A stretch of 64,000 nt of DNA from Deltaproteobacteria bacterium (GCA_026986785.1 JALSNW010000015.1:62001-126000), one strand, 5' to 3'. Positions 45,257 through 54,988 are shown, counted from the stretch's first letter. Program-made: numbers and translations. Notes: a model not told the origin generated them from the letters alone.

Positions 45257-46306
45257 TCAGGCAAGCGTATAATCCATGAGCCGCTGTCTCGGTTCAAAGC
45301 CTGCATCCATGATGTGCCTTTTGATCTCTGCTTCGGACAATCGATGACTGACACCAGCTGCTGCAACCACGTTTTCTTCTATCATTGTTGAACCAAAGTC
45401 ATTTGCTCCAAAATAGAGGGCCACCTGGGCCACCTTCGGCCCCTGGGTGACCCAAGAGGCCTGGATGTTTGGGAAGTTGTCCAGGAATATCCTGGAAATA
45501 GCAAGGAGCCTGAGGTAGTCATGGGCCGTGGCAGCCATGACATCTATGGCCGTATTCCCAGGTTGGAAGGGCCAAGGGATGAACGCCGTGAATCCCCCAG
45601 TCCTGTCCTGAAGGTCCCTGAGCTCCTGGAGGTGTTGTATGCGTTGTCTTGGCGTCTCCAGGTGGCCAAACATCATGGTAGCTGTTGTCTTGAGGCCAAG
45701 TTCATGGGCAGTCTCCATCACGCTGAGCCACTGTCTTGTGGTGGCCTTTCTCGGGGCAATCCTACTTCTGACCTCATCTACCAGGATCTCAGCGCCTCCA
45801 CCCGGTATGGAGTCCAGGCCTGCTGCCATGAGCCGTTTCAGGACATCTTTTATGGAAAGATTCGAGATATTTGAGAAATGGACGATCTCGGGTGGTGAAA
45901 ATCCGTGGCAATGGATACCATATCCCTTTATGAATCTCAACATGTCCTCGTAGAATTCTATTGACAGCTCTGGGTGCAGACCTCCTTGAAGAAGGATCTG
46001 GGTGCCGCCGAGTCTTTGGGTCTCCTCTATCTTTTTCCCCAGCTCTTCATGGGAGAGCACAAATGCCCTCTCGTCTCCAGGGGCACAATAGTAGGCACAG
46101 AACTTACACCCCGAGATACAGACATTGGTGTAGTTTATGTTCCTGTCTATCACATAGGTAACGATTGGGGCAGGATTTTTTTGAAACCTACAATGGTTTG
46201 CCAACTGGGCCAGGGTATGGAGATCTGAACGGGTATAGAGGGAAAAAGCCTCATCGGCAGTGATGCGCTTGCCTTCCAGTACCTTCTCTTCGATGTGTCC
46301 CGACAT
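45257..46306 (-). CDS. mqnC: Cyclic dehypoxanthinyl futalosine synthase MqnC
   Basis: 349 residues, radical SAM. The cluster motif is CISGCKFCAYY. LLQGGLHPELSIEFYEDML, DSIPGGGAEIL and FIPWPFQPGNTAID are MqnC-type blocks. It cyclises dehypoxanthinyl futalosine. AAGGGGG lies 7 bp ahead of the ATG, and mqnE ends 11 bp upstream. Confidence 0.95.
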   Translation of the reverse strand: MSGHIEEKVLEGKRITADEAFSLYTRSDLHTLAQLANHCRFQKNPAPIVTYVIDRNINYTNVCISGCKFCAYYCAPGDERAFVLSHEELGKKIEETQRLGGTQILLQGGLHPELSIEFYEDMLRFIKGYGIHCHGFSPPEIVHFSNISNLSIKDVLKRLMAAGLDSIPGGGAEILVDEVRSRIAPRKATTRQWLSVMETAHELGLKTTATMMFGHLETPRQRIQHLQELRDLQDRTGGFTAFIPWPFQPGNTAIDVMAATAHDYLRLLAISRIFLDNFPNIQASWVTQGPKVAQVALYFGANDFGSTMIEENVVAAAGVSHRLSEAEIKRHIMDAGFEPRQRLMDYTLA

Positions 46307-46317
46307 GGCATGCCCCC

Positions 46318-47418
46318 TTATTCAGAAACGATGTTGTAGAGGGTATCTCTTTCCACAGGGTGTCTTCCCGCCCCTTTGATCAGGTGTTCTATCCTGCGGT
46401 TTGACATGGCCTGTGATGTCTCTGCCCCTGCCATATGGGTTATCTTCTCTTCCAGTACTGTACCGTCTAAGTCGTCTGCCCCAAAGGAAAGGGCCAACTG
46501 CGCAATCTTGGGGCCCAGCATGATCCAGTAGGCCTTTATGTGAGGAAAATTGTCGAGCATCAGCCTGGAGACGGCTATGTTTTTTATGTCATCGATACCG
46601 CTTGTTGGGGCTACGTGGTCCAGGGCCGTATTCTTTGGATGAAAAGCAAGAGGTATGAAACACATGAATCCACCGGTGTCGTCCTGGGCCTCTCTCAGGG
46701 CCATGAGATGTTCTATCCTTTCTTCAAGGGTCTCTATGTGGCCGTATAGCATGGTGGCATTGCTCTTGATGCCCATTTTGTGTGCTGTTTTCGCCACCTG
46801 GATCCATTTGTCCCCTGGGAGCTTTTCCGGGCAAAGCCTTTTCCTTATCCTGGTGCTGAATACCTCGGCGCCACCGCCAGGTATGGATCCAAGCCCTGCC
46901 TCCACAAGTTCTTCAAGGGTCTCTTCCAGGCCTTTGTTCCCCATCTGTGCAATATGTGCGATCTCCACACAGGTGAAGGCCTGGATATGGATCTCCGGGC
47001 GTACCTCTTTAATGGCCTTCAACATGTCGATATAATATGAGTACGGCAGTTCTGGATGGATCCCTCCAACTATGTGAACCTCCTTTATGGGCTCGTCGAG
47101 GCGCTGGCGGATCTTGTCGGCAATCTCTTCTATGGACATGCAATAGGCCTTTTCGTGGCCATTTTCCTTGCCAAACGCACAGAATTTACACAGATTCGTG
47201 CATATGTTCGAATAATTTACATGCTGATTGTATATATAGTAGGCATTGTTGCCATTGAATCTTTCCCTGACGATATTCGCCAGAAAACCCAGGGCAGGAA
47301 GGGCAGAGGTTTCAAACAGGCGCAATCCATCCTCTTTGGAAAGCCTCTGCGAATTCTGTATCTTTTCGTAGATGTCCCCCAGGCCGGCATCCTCTACTGC
47401 TTTTTCCATGATATTCAT
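46318..47418 (-). CDS. mqnE: Aminofutalosine synthase MqnE
   Basis: 366 residues, radical SAM. The cluster motif is CTNLCKFCAF, and HIVGGIHPELPYSYYIDML, GSIPGGGAEVF and FIPLAFHPKNTALDH fit MqnE. It joins 3-enolpyruvylbenzoate (with SAM) into aminofutalosine. I use the ATG at 47418 (GAGG about 10 bp ahead); the ATG at 47409 is possible. It is the first gene of mqnE-C-X-A-menG. Confidence 0.95.
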   Translation of the reverse strand: MNIMEKAVEDAGLGDIYEKIQNSQRLSKEDGLRLFETSALPALGFLANIVRERFNGNNAYYIYNQHVNYSNICTNLCKFCAFGKENGHEKAYCMSIEEIADKIRQRLDEPIKEVHIVGGIHPELPYSYYIDMLKAIKEVRPEIHIQAFTCVEIAHIAQMGNKGLEETLEELVEAGLGSIPGGGAEVFSTRIRKRLCPEKLPGDKWIQVAKTAHKMGIKSNATMLYGHIETLEERIEHLMALREAQDDTGGFMCFIPLAFHPKNTALDHVAPTSGIDDIKNIAVSRLMLDNFPHIKAYWIMLGPKIAQLALSFGADDLDGTVLEEKITHMAGAETSQAMSNRRIEHLIKGAGRHPVERDTLYNIVSE

Positions 47419-47465
47419 AACTAAAAGTACCTCTATAGATTTTCGATGTTTTTGGAGACACCGGG

Positions 47466-47494
47466 AAGATAGCAATATGGCAGAAAAATTTCAA
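47466..47494 (-). promoter_or_regulatory. Putative promoter of the mqn operon
   Basis: On the minus strand TTGAAA (47489-47494, five of six), a 17-bp spacer and TATCTT (47466-47471, four of six), about 50 bp before the mqnE start. Confidence 0.5.
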
Positions 47495-47592
47495 ATAAGC
47501 CTATTTGTTGAGCCCTTTGCCGTGCCCCCTTTCATGTAGTCCAGACAAAAGCTATTTCATCCTATTGTTTCAAGGAATAGCCATGGGGAAAG

Positions 47593-47672
47593 ACTTGATC
47601 CCGGAATAGCATGCTGACAATGCAAGCGTTCAAGAGAATTGTCTTTTTCAGGACTTTGAAATACATAATCTA
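47593..47672 (+). repeat. Dispersed TIR repeat, copy E (short form, decayed left arm)
   Basis: It shares AGCATGCTGACAATGCAAGC, TTCAAGAGAATTGTCTTTTT and an arm TTTGAAATACATAATCTATA with the other copies. Like copy C it lacks the inner GAAAATACAATGGG block. Confidence 0.6.
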
Positions 47673-47713
47673 TATGTTGATGGATATGCTGGCTGGAAGT
47701 AACTGGGCTGCAA

Positions 47714-48253
47714 TCATTTTTCAGGTGCCTGTGGTGGCTGGGGACTGTCTTCTTGGTTGGACCCCTGTACCTCCCTTATGGAGACCTCGAACTTGAGGAC
47801 CTGACCTGCAAGCGGGTGATTGAAGTCTACCATGATGGCCCCCTTCCACACATCCCGTATGACTGCTGGTCTCGTTATCCCCAACTCGTCAGGGACCTTT
47901 ATTACTTTTCCCGCCTCTATTGGGCCAGATATCCTTTCGGAGGCCACTAACATCTGTTTCTTTGGGTCATAAAGTCCATATGCGAAATAGGGATGGACAG
48001 TGATGGTCCTGGATTCACCAGGTGCCATGCCTACTATGCCATCTTCCACAGGCCTTGGAAATCTACCCTTTCCACAGACGAAGCTGGCCGGGCCGCCACT
48101 TTTTTCAGAAGAATCCACAACCTTGCCAGTGGACAGGCGCACCACATAGTCCATTATCACTATACAACCTGGTTCCACCACTTTGGGGCCTGGTTCAGAT
48201 GGGCCGTGGCTCTGTGTAGAAGACATCTCCACTCCCTGTTCTTGGATGCTCAC
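47714..48253 (-). CDS. FKBP-type peptidyl-prolyl isomerase, SlyD-like
   Basis: 179 residues. It has IVIMDYVVRLSTGKVVDSS, the flap region with GESRTITVHPYFAYG, and VDFNHPLAGQVLKFEVSI, matching SlyD order, but no Cys/His metal-binding tail; the end is Pro/Gln-rich. Starts: GTG at 48253 (AAGGA 9 bp ahead) or ATG at 48226 (GGGAG 5 bp ahead); both are plausible. It follows the DUF1178 gene by 2 bp. Confidence 0.88.
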   Translation of the reverse strand: MSIQEQGVEMSSTQSHGPSEPGPKVVEPGCIVIMDYVVRLSTGKVVDSSEKSGGPASFVCGKGRFPRPVEDGIVGMAPGESRTITVHPYFAYGLYDPKKQMLVASERISGPIEAGKVIKVPDELGITRPAVIRDVWKGAIMVDFNHPLAGQVLKFEVSIREVQGSNQEDSPQPPQAPEK

Positions 48254-48255
48254 TT

Positions 48256-48675
48256 TTAATTTTCCTTCCCGTCTTTTTTTCTTGGCAGAGGGATCCTGAA
48301 AAACTCCACCCCTTCATCCCTAAGTATCTTTTCTTCCTCCTCAGTGGCAATTCCCCTTATGCTCCTGTGTTCTTTAACCCCGTAGTGCATCTTCAAGGCC
48401 TCTGATGTGAAGCGGGTCCCTACGTCCTCGCTGTTTTTTATGATATTTTCATACATGGTATTGATTGCCGATACGAGTGCCTCTTGGGACACAGGCGAGT
48501 CTTCTCTCCTGTGCCTTTTCAGCTTAACGGGAGAAAGGAGTTTTTTCACATTGCCGCTGCCGCAAACTGGGCATTTGAGTAGGCCTTGATCTTTTTGCTC
48601 CTTGAAATTTGAACTGTCCTTGAACCATGCCTCGAATACATGGCCATTTTCACATCCCAGATCAAAAACTATCAT
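48256..48675 (-). CDS. DUF1178 family protein
   Basis: 139 residues. It begins MIVFDLGCENGHVFEAWF, with a Zn-ribbon-like pair completed by CPVCGSGNVKKLLSP. The C-terminal half is acidic and helical, ending near EEEEKILRDEGVEFFRIPLP. Widespread in proteobacteria, function unknown. It uses the ATG at 48675 after an in-frame TTG; no clear binding site is visible. Confidence 0.88.
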   Translation of the reverse strand: MIVFDLGCENGHVFEAWFKDSSNFKEQKDQGLLKCPVCGSGNVKKLLSPVKLKRHRREDSPVSQEALVSAINTMYENIIKNSEDVGTRFTSEALKMHYGVKEHRSIRGIATEEEEKILRDEGVEFFRIPLPRKKDGKEN

Positions 48676-48712
48676 GGTCAACCAAGGTTAAAACATATAG
48701 CCTCAGGCACTG

Positions 48713-48889
48713 CTACAGGAATTTCTTCTGCAAGAATTCACATTCCTTTGGAGAGAGATCGAATCTCACCTCAGCATCCAAGATTATCTCTTTTCTGGAT
48801 TTTTCTGGATGCTCTTTCACCATTTCAGAAAGCCATTTTACCGCTTTTCTGAGTTTGTCGCCTTCGGGCAGAAGTTCTTCTGTCGACAT
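48713..48889 (-). CDS. Small conserved-type protein, 58 aa
   Basis: 58 residues from ATG 48889 to TAG. A strong AGGAGG (48899-48904) lies 9 bp upstream. The sequence contains KLRKAVKWLSEMV, KSRKEIILDAEVRFDLSP and ECEFLQKKFL, and looks like a compact two-helix protein. I recall the pattern of a KW-S-E helix followed by RFDLSP in short hypothetical proteins of Desulfobacterota, but cannot name a family. It sits between the C_GCAxxG_C_C and DUF1178 genes on the same strand. Confidence 0.8.
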   Translation of the reverse strand: MSTEELLPEGDKLRKAVKWLSEMVKEHPEKSRKEIILDAEVRFDLSPKECEFLQKKFL

Positions 48890-48925
48890 CTCTTCTCTCC
48901 TCCTGTTTGGAAGTTTTTTCCACCC

Positions 48926-49402
48926 TCAAGAAGCGGCAGAGGCCTCTTCCAATATCTCGCCCAGGGCCTGTGCCGTGGCGCCTATGACCTTCAGACAATC
49001 CTTCTTTCTGCTATCTGGTCCATTACTGTAATATATCTTGACCTGTTTTCTGTCTCTCCAGTCTATCCTGGCAATATCTTTACAGTCTATTCCCCCGTAT
49101 CCTTGAGTGATTGTCTCAAAACGTTTCACAAGTTTGTAGGCATATTTCCACATGAGTCTGTGGTCTTTTTCCGAGGGTTTTTCCTTGCCCATTGCAAGGC
49201 CCAGTACGGCAAGCGCCCCGGAAAGGCTGCCGCACACATGTCCTGTACTTCCCATACCGCCTCCAAAGGGTGCCAGGGCAGCAATAACCTCATGAGAGTT
49301 GCGGCCAAGTTTTTCGCATCCTGTGGAGAAGATGGCCTGGCTGCAGTGAAAGCCTTGCTCGTAAAGTTGTTGGGCCCTCGAGTTCATCTCTTCAGGTGTC
49401 AT
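48926..49402 (-). CDS. C_GCAxxG_C_C family putative redox protein
   Basis: 158 residues. The Cys pattern is FHCSQAIFSTGC, then GGGMGSTGHVCGSLSGALAVLGLAMG, then GGIDCKDI and KKDCLKVIG, with four to five Cys matching the family name closely. Such proteins may bind metal or act in redox; no reaction is established. GAGGAAC precedes the ATG. Confidence 0.9.
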   Translation of the reverse strand: MTPEEMNSRAQQLYEQGFHCSQAIFSTGCEKLGRNSHEVIAALAPFGGGMGSTGHVCGSLSGALAVLGLAMGKEKPSEKDHRLMWKYAYKLVKRFETITQGYGGIDCKDIARIDWRDRKQVKIYYSNGPDSRKKDCLKVIGATAQALGEILEEASAAS

Positions 49403-49472
49403 GGAATAACTGTTCCTCTTTCATTCAAGCCTTTATTGAAATAGTAGTAAAACACTCTGTTCAAGGCAAGTC

Positions 49473-50321
49473 TTACAGGGGCAAAGCCTTTTTCTGCACA
49501 ATGTCTTTCAGCCCGGAGGCCAAGGTCACGAAGTGGCTGACGGAAAGCCGTTCTGCCCTGATATCTGGGCTTATGTCCGCCTTGTTCAGCACGGCCTCGA
49601 GCAGGTGTTTTTCAAGCCTGAAAAAGGAGGATAGACAGTTGACTATCTTTTTTCGTCTCTGGGAGAAAGAGGCCCTTACAGTCTTTACAAAGAATTCGTA
49701 GTCGTCACAACGAGGCTTTTCCCCTTGGAAAAATCTAAATTGGACAAGGGCGGAGTAGACCTTTGGCTTGGGCCTGAACATGGAGGGGGGGATTTCCAGT
49801 ATTTTTTTCACATCTGCGCAGTATTGCGATACGACACTTATGGTCCCATAGTCTTTTTTGCCAGGCGGGCTTGTTATCCTGTCTGCAACTTCCTTTTGAA
49901 AGAGGAAAAAGGCCTCCTTTATAAACCTGTTCTGAGCGCACATGGAAAATACCACTTGGGTGGATATGTTGTAGGGTAGATTGCCAGCCAGATGGAGTCG
50001 ATCTCCTGTCTCCTCCCAAAGGGCTTGGTATGAGATACGGAGAATGTCCGCCTGCCTCAGCTCCACGTTGTCAGGTAGAAGTTGTTGTTTGTCGTGCCAA
50101 TGGACGAGTCTTTCGTCCAGCTCGAAGGCTATGACCCGTTTGCACCTCTGGGCAAGGGCCAAGGTAAGGTTCCCTGTCCCGGCACCGAGTTCCACGAGGA
50201 TTTCGGGATCGTTATGGCAGATCTTTTCTGCCAGAGTGTTGAGGGTCGATTCGTGGATGAGGAAGTTTTGGCCCAGTGCCTTGCTGGGCTTTGGATACCG
50301 TTGGGTCTTTATTCTGGTCAT
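49473..50321 (-). CDS. rsmA: 16S rRNA dimethyladenosine transferase
   Basis: 282 residues. KsgA dimethylates the two adenosines near the 3' end of 16S rRNA. Motifs are KALGQNFLIHESTL, LVELGAGTGNLTLAL, FELDERL and the catalytic AGNLPYNISTQV. The C-terminal domain FRPKPKVYSALVQFRF is intact. I start at the ATG at 50321; the frame extends 54 bp further without added likeness. Confidence 0.95.
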   Translation of the reverse strand: MTRIKTQRYPKPSKALGQNFLIHESTLNTLAEKICHNDPEILVELGAGTGNLTLALAQRCKRVIAFELDERLVHWHDKQQLLPDNVELRQADILRISYQALWEETGDRLHLAGNLPYNISTQVVFSMCAQNRFIKEAFFLFQKEVADRITSPPGKKDYGTISVVSQYCADVKKILEIPPSMFRPKPKVYSALVQFRFFQGEKPRCDDYEFFVKTVRASFSQRRKKIVNCLSSFFRLEKHLLEAVLNKADISPDIRAERLSVSHFVTLASGLKDIVQKKALPL

Positions 50322-50398
50322 ATTAGTCCAAACTTGGGCGGTTGGCCCGGATTCAAAGATCAACCAGGTGTTCATCCATGATTATGTCATTCCCCATT

Positions 50399-50938
50399 TC
50401 ATCCTTGCCTCAGGAACCTGCTCTGCCGCCTTTTCTGTCTCATAAGATAGAAATAGAGAGCAAGAAAATAGAAAAAAATGCCTACAGGGATGGCCAATAC
50501 CAGGCCACCAGCCAGGAGGCAGAACATTATGTTGGAAAATTTTGCAAAGAGCATCTTGGATGCCTCGATGAAGCCTGCGTGTTGCAACTGGTGAAGCATG
50601 AGACAGACCTGGTCCCAGGTAATGCTGAACGAGGTCAGCCAGGTGCCGATCCTCCATGCAAGATAGTACTGAATGGGAATGGTTATAGGGTTGCTCACTA
50701 TCCAGTTGGTTATTACCGCTGCCACGATATTGCCCTTGAACAGGGTACAAAGAAGCAGCGTCAGACCTGTGTGAAAAGGTATGGTTGGTGTAAGCCCTAC
50801 GAATGCCCCGATCCCCACACCCCTGGCGAGGATGAAAGGATTGCCCTGAAGCCTTTTGAGTCTGATCCAGTAGTATCTCAGGGCGCGTTTTGGCCCCGAT
50901 TTCTTGGTTTCTCTATCTTGATTGTACATGGCATACAT
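50399..50938 (-). CDS. DUF2062 membrane protein
   Basis: 179 residues. It has GNPFILARGVGIGAFVGLTPTIPFHTGLTLLLC and NWIVSNPITIPIQYYLAWRIG (about 32-105), which are diagnostic for DUF2062, with three membrane helices in all. It is sometimes fused to glycosyltransferases; the role is unknown. Starts at 50938 and 50929 are both possible. It heads the minus-strand run down to the FKBP gene. Confidence 0.88.
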   Translation of the reverse strand: MYAMYNQDRETKKSGPKRALRYYWIRLKRLQGNPFILARGVGIGAFVGLTPTIPFHTGLTLLLCTLFKGNIVAAVITNWIVSNPITIPIQYYLAWRIGTWLTSFSITWDQVCLMLHQLQHAGFIEASKMLFAKFSNIMFCLLAGGLVLAIPVGIFFYFLALYFYLMRQKRRQSRFLRQG

Positions 50939-51012
50939 GATGTGACAAAACGCTCTTTATACCATATCGCGGATGGATATGCTTCAAAATAGTGAATGTT
51001 TTATCCATGATT

Positions 51013-51073
51013 GTGCAGCTTCCAAGCTTGCCTACGATTCTTTCTTCCTAAGGAAAGTGTATAATCTTGGTGT
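51013..51073 (+). repeat. Possible decayed copy F of the dispersed repeat
   Basis: Only the arms are suggestive: TGCAGCTTCCAAGCTTGCCT and CTAAGGAAAGTGTATAATCT. The centre does not match the other copies. Confidence 0.3.
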
Positions 51074-51090
51074 ATTTGGTCTGATTTAAT

Positions 51091-51120
51091 TTGTGTTCTT
51101 TAAAGTTTTTTTGTTAGAAT
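51091..51120 (+). promoter_or_regulatory. Putative promoter of the flavodoxin-fold reductase gene
   Basis: TTGTGT (51091-51096), an 18-bp spacer and TAGAAT (51115-51120, five of six), 51 bp before the start codon. Confidence 0.45.
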
Positions 51121-51171
51121 AGGGAAAAACAGTAATATTGTCCTCAGGGTGCATGGGCTGCAGGAGTAAAC

Positions 51172-51795
51172 ATGAAGAAACCGTCTGTACTTATGTTTTA
51201 CGGGTCTCCAAGAAGGGGGGGGAACAGTGATCTTCTTGGAGATTTTTTCTTGTCTGGTGCCGAGGAGGCTGGTGCTACGGTGGAAAGGGTGCGCCTTTAC
51301 AAGAGGGATATCGGTCCATGTATAGAGTGTGGAGGGTGCGATACTACCGGCGAGTGTGTATTGGAAGACGACATGGTATCCATCTATCCAATGATCCAAC
51401 AGGCCGATATAGTCGTGGTGTCTTCTCCGATCTTCTTCTATAATATCACCTCTCGAACCCAGGCCCTCGTGGAGCGTTCCCAGGCCCTCTGGGTGAGAAA
51501 ATATGTACTCAAGAAACGGGCTACGGAGGGCAAGGCACGCCAGGGGGTATTCCTTTCAGTGGGGGCTACCAAGGGTAGGCTTTTGTTTGATGGAGTAAAG
51601 AGGGTGTTACGTTACTTCTTCGATGCCCTCGATGCAGATTTCGTGGCAGGCCTTTTTATCAGGGGGGTAGAAAAGAGGGCAGAGATAAAATCCCATCCCT
51701 ATGCCTTGGAACGGGCCAGGCAGCTTGGGCATGCCCTGGTTACAGGACAAGGGCTTTCCAGTCTTGAGGATGTATGGCTGCCTGGCAAAAAATGA
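51172..51795 (+). CDS. Flavodoxin-fold NAD(P)H-dependent FMN reductase
   Basis: 207 residues. The FMN phosphate loop is FYGSPRRGGNSD, and the aromatic site is SSPIFFYNITSRTQALVERSQ. The Cys-bearing insert IGPCIECGGCDTTGECVLEDDM is the iron-sulfur flavoprotein-like form seen in anaerobes; the Cys spacing (C-x2-C-x2-C-x5-C) may hold a cluster. Substrate unknown. CAGGAG lies 6 bp before the ATG. Confidence 0.9.
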   Translation: MKKPSVLMFYGSPRRGGNSDLLGDFFLSGAEEAGATVERVRLYKRDIGPCIECGGCDTTGECVLEDDMVSIYPMIQQADIVVVSSPIFFYNITSRTQALVERSQALWVRKYVLKKRATEGKARQGVFLSVGATKGRLLFDGVKRVLRYFFDALDADFVAGLFIRGVEKRAEIKSHPYALERARQLGHALVTGQGLSSLEDVWLPGKK

Positions 51796-51834
51796 GTTGT
51801 TTTTCGATGGTATCCTGTTAGTAGAGGGGGGCGA

Positions 51835-52308
51835 ATGGAATTCAAGAACGGGGAGATAAGGGGTGTGGAGATCAAGGCACTTTCCAAGTTTCTCGATGCC
51901 AGGGGTTGGCTATGTGAGCTATTCAGAAGGGATGAGCTCAAAGAGGCCGACTTTCCTCAGATGGCATATTGTTCCCTGACCTATCCTGGGGTTGTGAGGG
52001 GGCCTCATGCCCATAACGATCAGACGGATCTGTTCTATTTCATCGGGCCGGGTAATTTTGAGATCAGGCTATGGGACAACAGGAAAGATTCCGAGACCTA
52101 TGGCAATTTTATGCGGTTTTATGCTGGGCACGACTGTCCCAAATCCGTGTTGGTCCCGCCAGGCGTGGTCCACGGCTATAAGGTTATTGGTACAGAGCCA
52201 GGGCTTGTGCTGAACGCCCCCAACAGGCTTTATGCAGGCTGGGGTAGGAATGAACCAGTGGATGAGGTGCGCTACGAGGAGGATCAGGATAGCCCTTTTT
52301 CATTCTGA
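51835..52308 (+). CDS. RmlC-like cupin (dTDP-4-dehydrorhamnose 3,5-epimerase family)
   Basis: 157 residues, shorter than RmlC (about 180). It has DARGWLCELFRRDEL, RGPHAHNDQTDLFYFIGPG and VPPGVVHGYKVIG, where the two His lie at RmlC-like places. No other sugar-nucleotide genes are nearby, so an epimerase role is not assured. GAGGGGGG precedes the ATG. Confidence 0.85.
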   Translation: MEFKNGEIRGVEIKALSKFLDARGWLCELFRRDELKEADFPQMAYCSLTYPGVVRGPHAHNDQTDLFYFIGPGNFEIRLWDNRKDSETYGNFMRFYAGHDCPKSVLVPPGVVHGYKVIGTEPGLVLNAPNRLYAGWGRNEPVDEVRYEEDQDSPFSF

Positions 52309-52323
52309 AGAGGTCTCGACATC

Positions 52324-54924
52324 ATGTCTGTAAAACAAGTGGATCTGATTTCTTTTTTCCCAGACAATTTTCCGATGTGTATGGTTTTTCGGTCAGGTCA
52401 GGTGGTGGCTGCCTCCAAAGATCTTCATCTCGACGAAGTACTTCCCATGCCGGTTCAAAGGCTGGATTCCTTTTTTCATGGTTTGCCTGAACAGATACGT
52501 AAGGACATAGAGACAGGTTCCCTGAGCTTTATATATCCCTACGTATGGACACCAGATCAAAACGGCTCAGGGCCTTCTGGCATCTCGAGAAGGATAATCA
52601 TGCCGTTCAGCCAGGGCAGGGAAAATATCTTTGTCCTTTTTTCTTTGAACGATGTCTCTGACAGGATATTGTCGAGCCTTCCTGTTGCTGCCATGTATAC
52701 AAAGGCGGATGATCCCCTGAAGATCTTGTTTGTTTCAATGGCCATAGAGCGATGGACAGGTATGGACCCTGGAAGGCTCATAGGTGATGACAACCTTTTC
52801 AGTCTTGTTATCCATCCAGAGGATAGAAACAGGGTGGTCGAGGCCCTAAGGACCATAAAACCGGACACAACCGAGTTCTCCGTGGCCTACAGGCTCGCCC
52901 ACAAAAACGGTACCATTACCTGGGTGAAGCAGGAATTGGTACCGCACAACTCCTTCAATACCAATGGATATCATCTCTTCATGCTCTCCGATATCACGGA
53001 CTGGAAGGAGAAGCAACTTGCCCTGTCCCAGGCCGAGGAGCGCTACCGGCTGTTTTTCCAGCGTGGTCCTCTGGCCATTATGTGTATAGACCGCCTTGGC
53101 TTCGTCATCGATTGCAATGAACGGTTGGCCTATCTGGCAGGCCTTGCCAGGGAAGAGATTATAGGTATCAACACCCTGTCTTCGAAACACATGATACTCA
53201 GGGACTATGCCCGGGAGGTGTTAAGGGGTAGGGATGTGAGATACCAGGGCGAATATACCATCCCTGGCACTGGGAAGAAGATCATGATCTCAGTGTCTGC
53301 ATTTCCCCTCAGGAATGAAGAGGGCGCAGTGGTAGGTGGTTATGCCTTTATCGAGGATATCAGCAACAGGGCTGAGTTAAGGAAGAGGTTGGACAAGGAA
53401 AGGGATTTTAACAGGCTCACCATAGAAACAGCGGGTATCCTTGTGGCAGAGGTCCTGGGCGATGGGAGAATCATCAGGATCAATAAGATCATAGCCAAAC
53501 TTTTTGGACTTGAGGCCAGTCAATGTGAAGACAAGCCCTTCTGGGAGCTTTTCGTGGCATCTGGGAGAAGAAAGGCCTTTGTTGAAAGCTTCGAAAAGAC
53601 CCTGAGCACAGGTCATACCACTTCCTGTGAATCAGAGGTCATCGGTGCCGACGGGGAGAAGAGACAGATTGCCTGGAGGATAAATCTCTGTCCATGTTTC
53701 TTGTCGACAAAGGAGACAGAGCAGACGCACCTCATTGTCGTGGGTACAGACATCAGTTCTCAACGAAGGCTCGAGGAACAGATCAGGGAGATCCAGAAGA
53801 TGGATGCCATTGGCAGATTGGCAGGCGGGGTTGCACACGACTTCAACAATCAACTTACTGCAATACTCGGTTATTGTCAGATGCTGCTTATGGACGTCGA
53901 TCCCTCTACTACTACCTACAGGCAATTGAAGGTGATAGAAAAGGCTGCCAAGAGGGCGGCCGAGACCACCAGTCAGCTCTTGGCATTCAGCAGAAAGCAG
54001 ACCCTTCAACCCAGACGGGTCCTTCTCAATCAGGCTGTGAAGGATTCGTCCAAGCTTTTCGAAAGATTGCTTGGGGAAAATATCAGTGTAGAATTTGATT
54101 TTGCCAAGGAAGATATATTCATAGACGTGGATCCTGGCCGTTTTCAACAGGTGTTGCTCAACCTCGCCCTAAATGCCAGGGACGCCATGGAGGAAGGCGG
54201 TACCATTACCATAAGGACCTGTCTGAAGAGCGGTGCTGAATTTCCTGAAGCAGCCGTGTCGAACAAGGAGACCTTTGCAGGAATCGAGATTGTCGATACA
54301 GGTTGTGGTATGGAGCCCGAGGTCCTTGAAAAGGCATTCGAGCCCTTTTTTAGCACAAAACCACCAGGGCAAGGTACTGGTTTGGGCCTTGCAATGGTCT
54401 ATGGCACCATAAAACAGAGTGGTGGCTATATATTCATAAAAAGCAGTTCTGGCAAAGGGACCAAGGTGGATATCCTTTTACCTCTCTATCGGAGCGACAC
54501 CTCTGACCCAGAGGTGGCCGGATCTGATGAAAGCATGTTGCGCGCCGAGCCTGGCCAGTTGGTCATGGTCGTGGAGGACGAGGAGTTGGTAAAACAGACT
54601 GTGAGCGATTATCTCAAGCGTCTTGGCTTCGATGTCATCTTGTTTGCTACTGCGGAAGAGGCATTGGAATATCTAAAGCAGCCTGGTTCTGCCAGGCCTT
54701 CGATCCTGATTACCGATGTGGTCATGCCAGGGACAAGTGGCCTGGGCCTGGCTGAGAGGATAAAGTCTTTCATACCTGATGTGCCCGTGTTGTTCATGTC
54801 TGGTTACAGCCCAGAGATCATAGAAAAACAGGGAATTTTGTCTGAAAACACCCCATTTCTCACCAAGCCTTTTACTATCTCCGATCTTTCCCGTATGTTG
54901 AGAAAGATCCTCAATACGTCATGA
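52324..54924 (+). CDS. Soluble multi-PAS hybrid histidine kinase with receiver
   Basis: 866 residues with no membrane helix. Order: an N-terminal region (1-120), three PAS domains (about 120-235, 240-355, 365-490), the H-box [20 protein letters not shown], an HATPase domain with [24 protein letters not shown] and [11 protein letters not shown], then a receiver (about 745-866) with acceptor [13 protein letters not shown] and Lys in LTKPFT. All catalytic residues are present, so it can autophosphorylate and pass phosphate to itself. The signal is cytoplasmic and unknown. Confidence 0.95.
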   Translation: MSVKQVDLISFFPDNFPMCMVFRSGQVVAASKDLHLDEVLPMPVQRLDSFFHGLPEQIRKDIETGSLSFIYPYVWTPDQNGSGPSGISRRIIMPFSQGRENIFVLFSLNDVSDRILSSLPVAAMYTKADDPLKILFVSMAIERWTGMDPGRLIGDDNLFSLVIHPEDRNRVVEALRTIKPDTTEFSVAYRLAHKNGTITWVKQELVPHNSFNTNGYHLFMLSDITDWKEKQLALSQAEERYRLFFQRGPLAIMCIDRLGFVIDCNERLAYLAGLAREEIIGINTLSSKHMILRDYAREVLRGRDVRYQGEYTIPGTGKKIMISVSAFPLRNEEGAVVGGYAFIEDISNRAELRKRLDKERDFNRLTIETAGILVAEVLGDGRIIRINKIIAKLFGLEASQCEDKPFWELFVASGRRKAFVESFEKTLSTGHTTSCESEVIGADGEKRQIAWRINLCPCFLSTKETEQTHLIVVGTDISSQRRLEEQIREIQKMDAIGRLAGGVAHDFNNQLTAILGYCQMLLMDVDPSTTTYRQLKVIEKAAKRAAETTSQLLAFSRKQTLQPRRVLLNQAVKDSSKLFERLLGENISVEFDFAKEDIFIDVDPGRFQQVLLNLALNARDAMEEGGTITIRTCLKSGAEFPEAAVSNKETFAGIEIVDTGCGMEPEVLEKAFEPFFSTKPPGQGTGLGLAMVYGTIKQSGGYIFIKSSSGKGTKVDILLPLYRSDTSDPEVAGSDESMLRAEPGQLVMVVEDEELVKQTVSDYLKRLGFDVILFATAEEALEYLKQPGSARPSILITDVVMPGTSGLGLAERIKSFIPDVPVLFMSGYSPEIIEKQGILSENTPFLTKPFTISDLSRMLRKILNTS

Positions 54925-54958
54925 TCAGGAGAAAGCTTTTCAAAACATCAACATTCAA

Positions 54959-54988
54959 TTGACATTTCCGAGACTTCCAGATTATTTT
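54959..54988 (+). promoter_or_regulatory. Putative promoter of the ferredoxin-sulfite reductase operon
   Basis: A perfect TTGACA (54959-54964), an 18-bp spacer and TATTTT (54983-54988, four of six), about 85 bp before the ferredoxin start. A short stem (CCAGC with GCTGG, about 55042-55058) lies in the leader. Confidence 0.5.
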
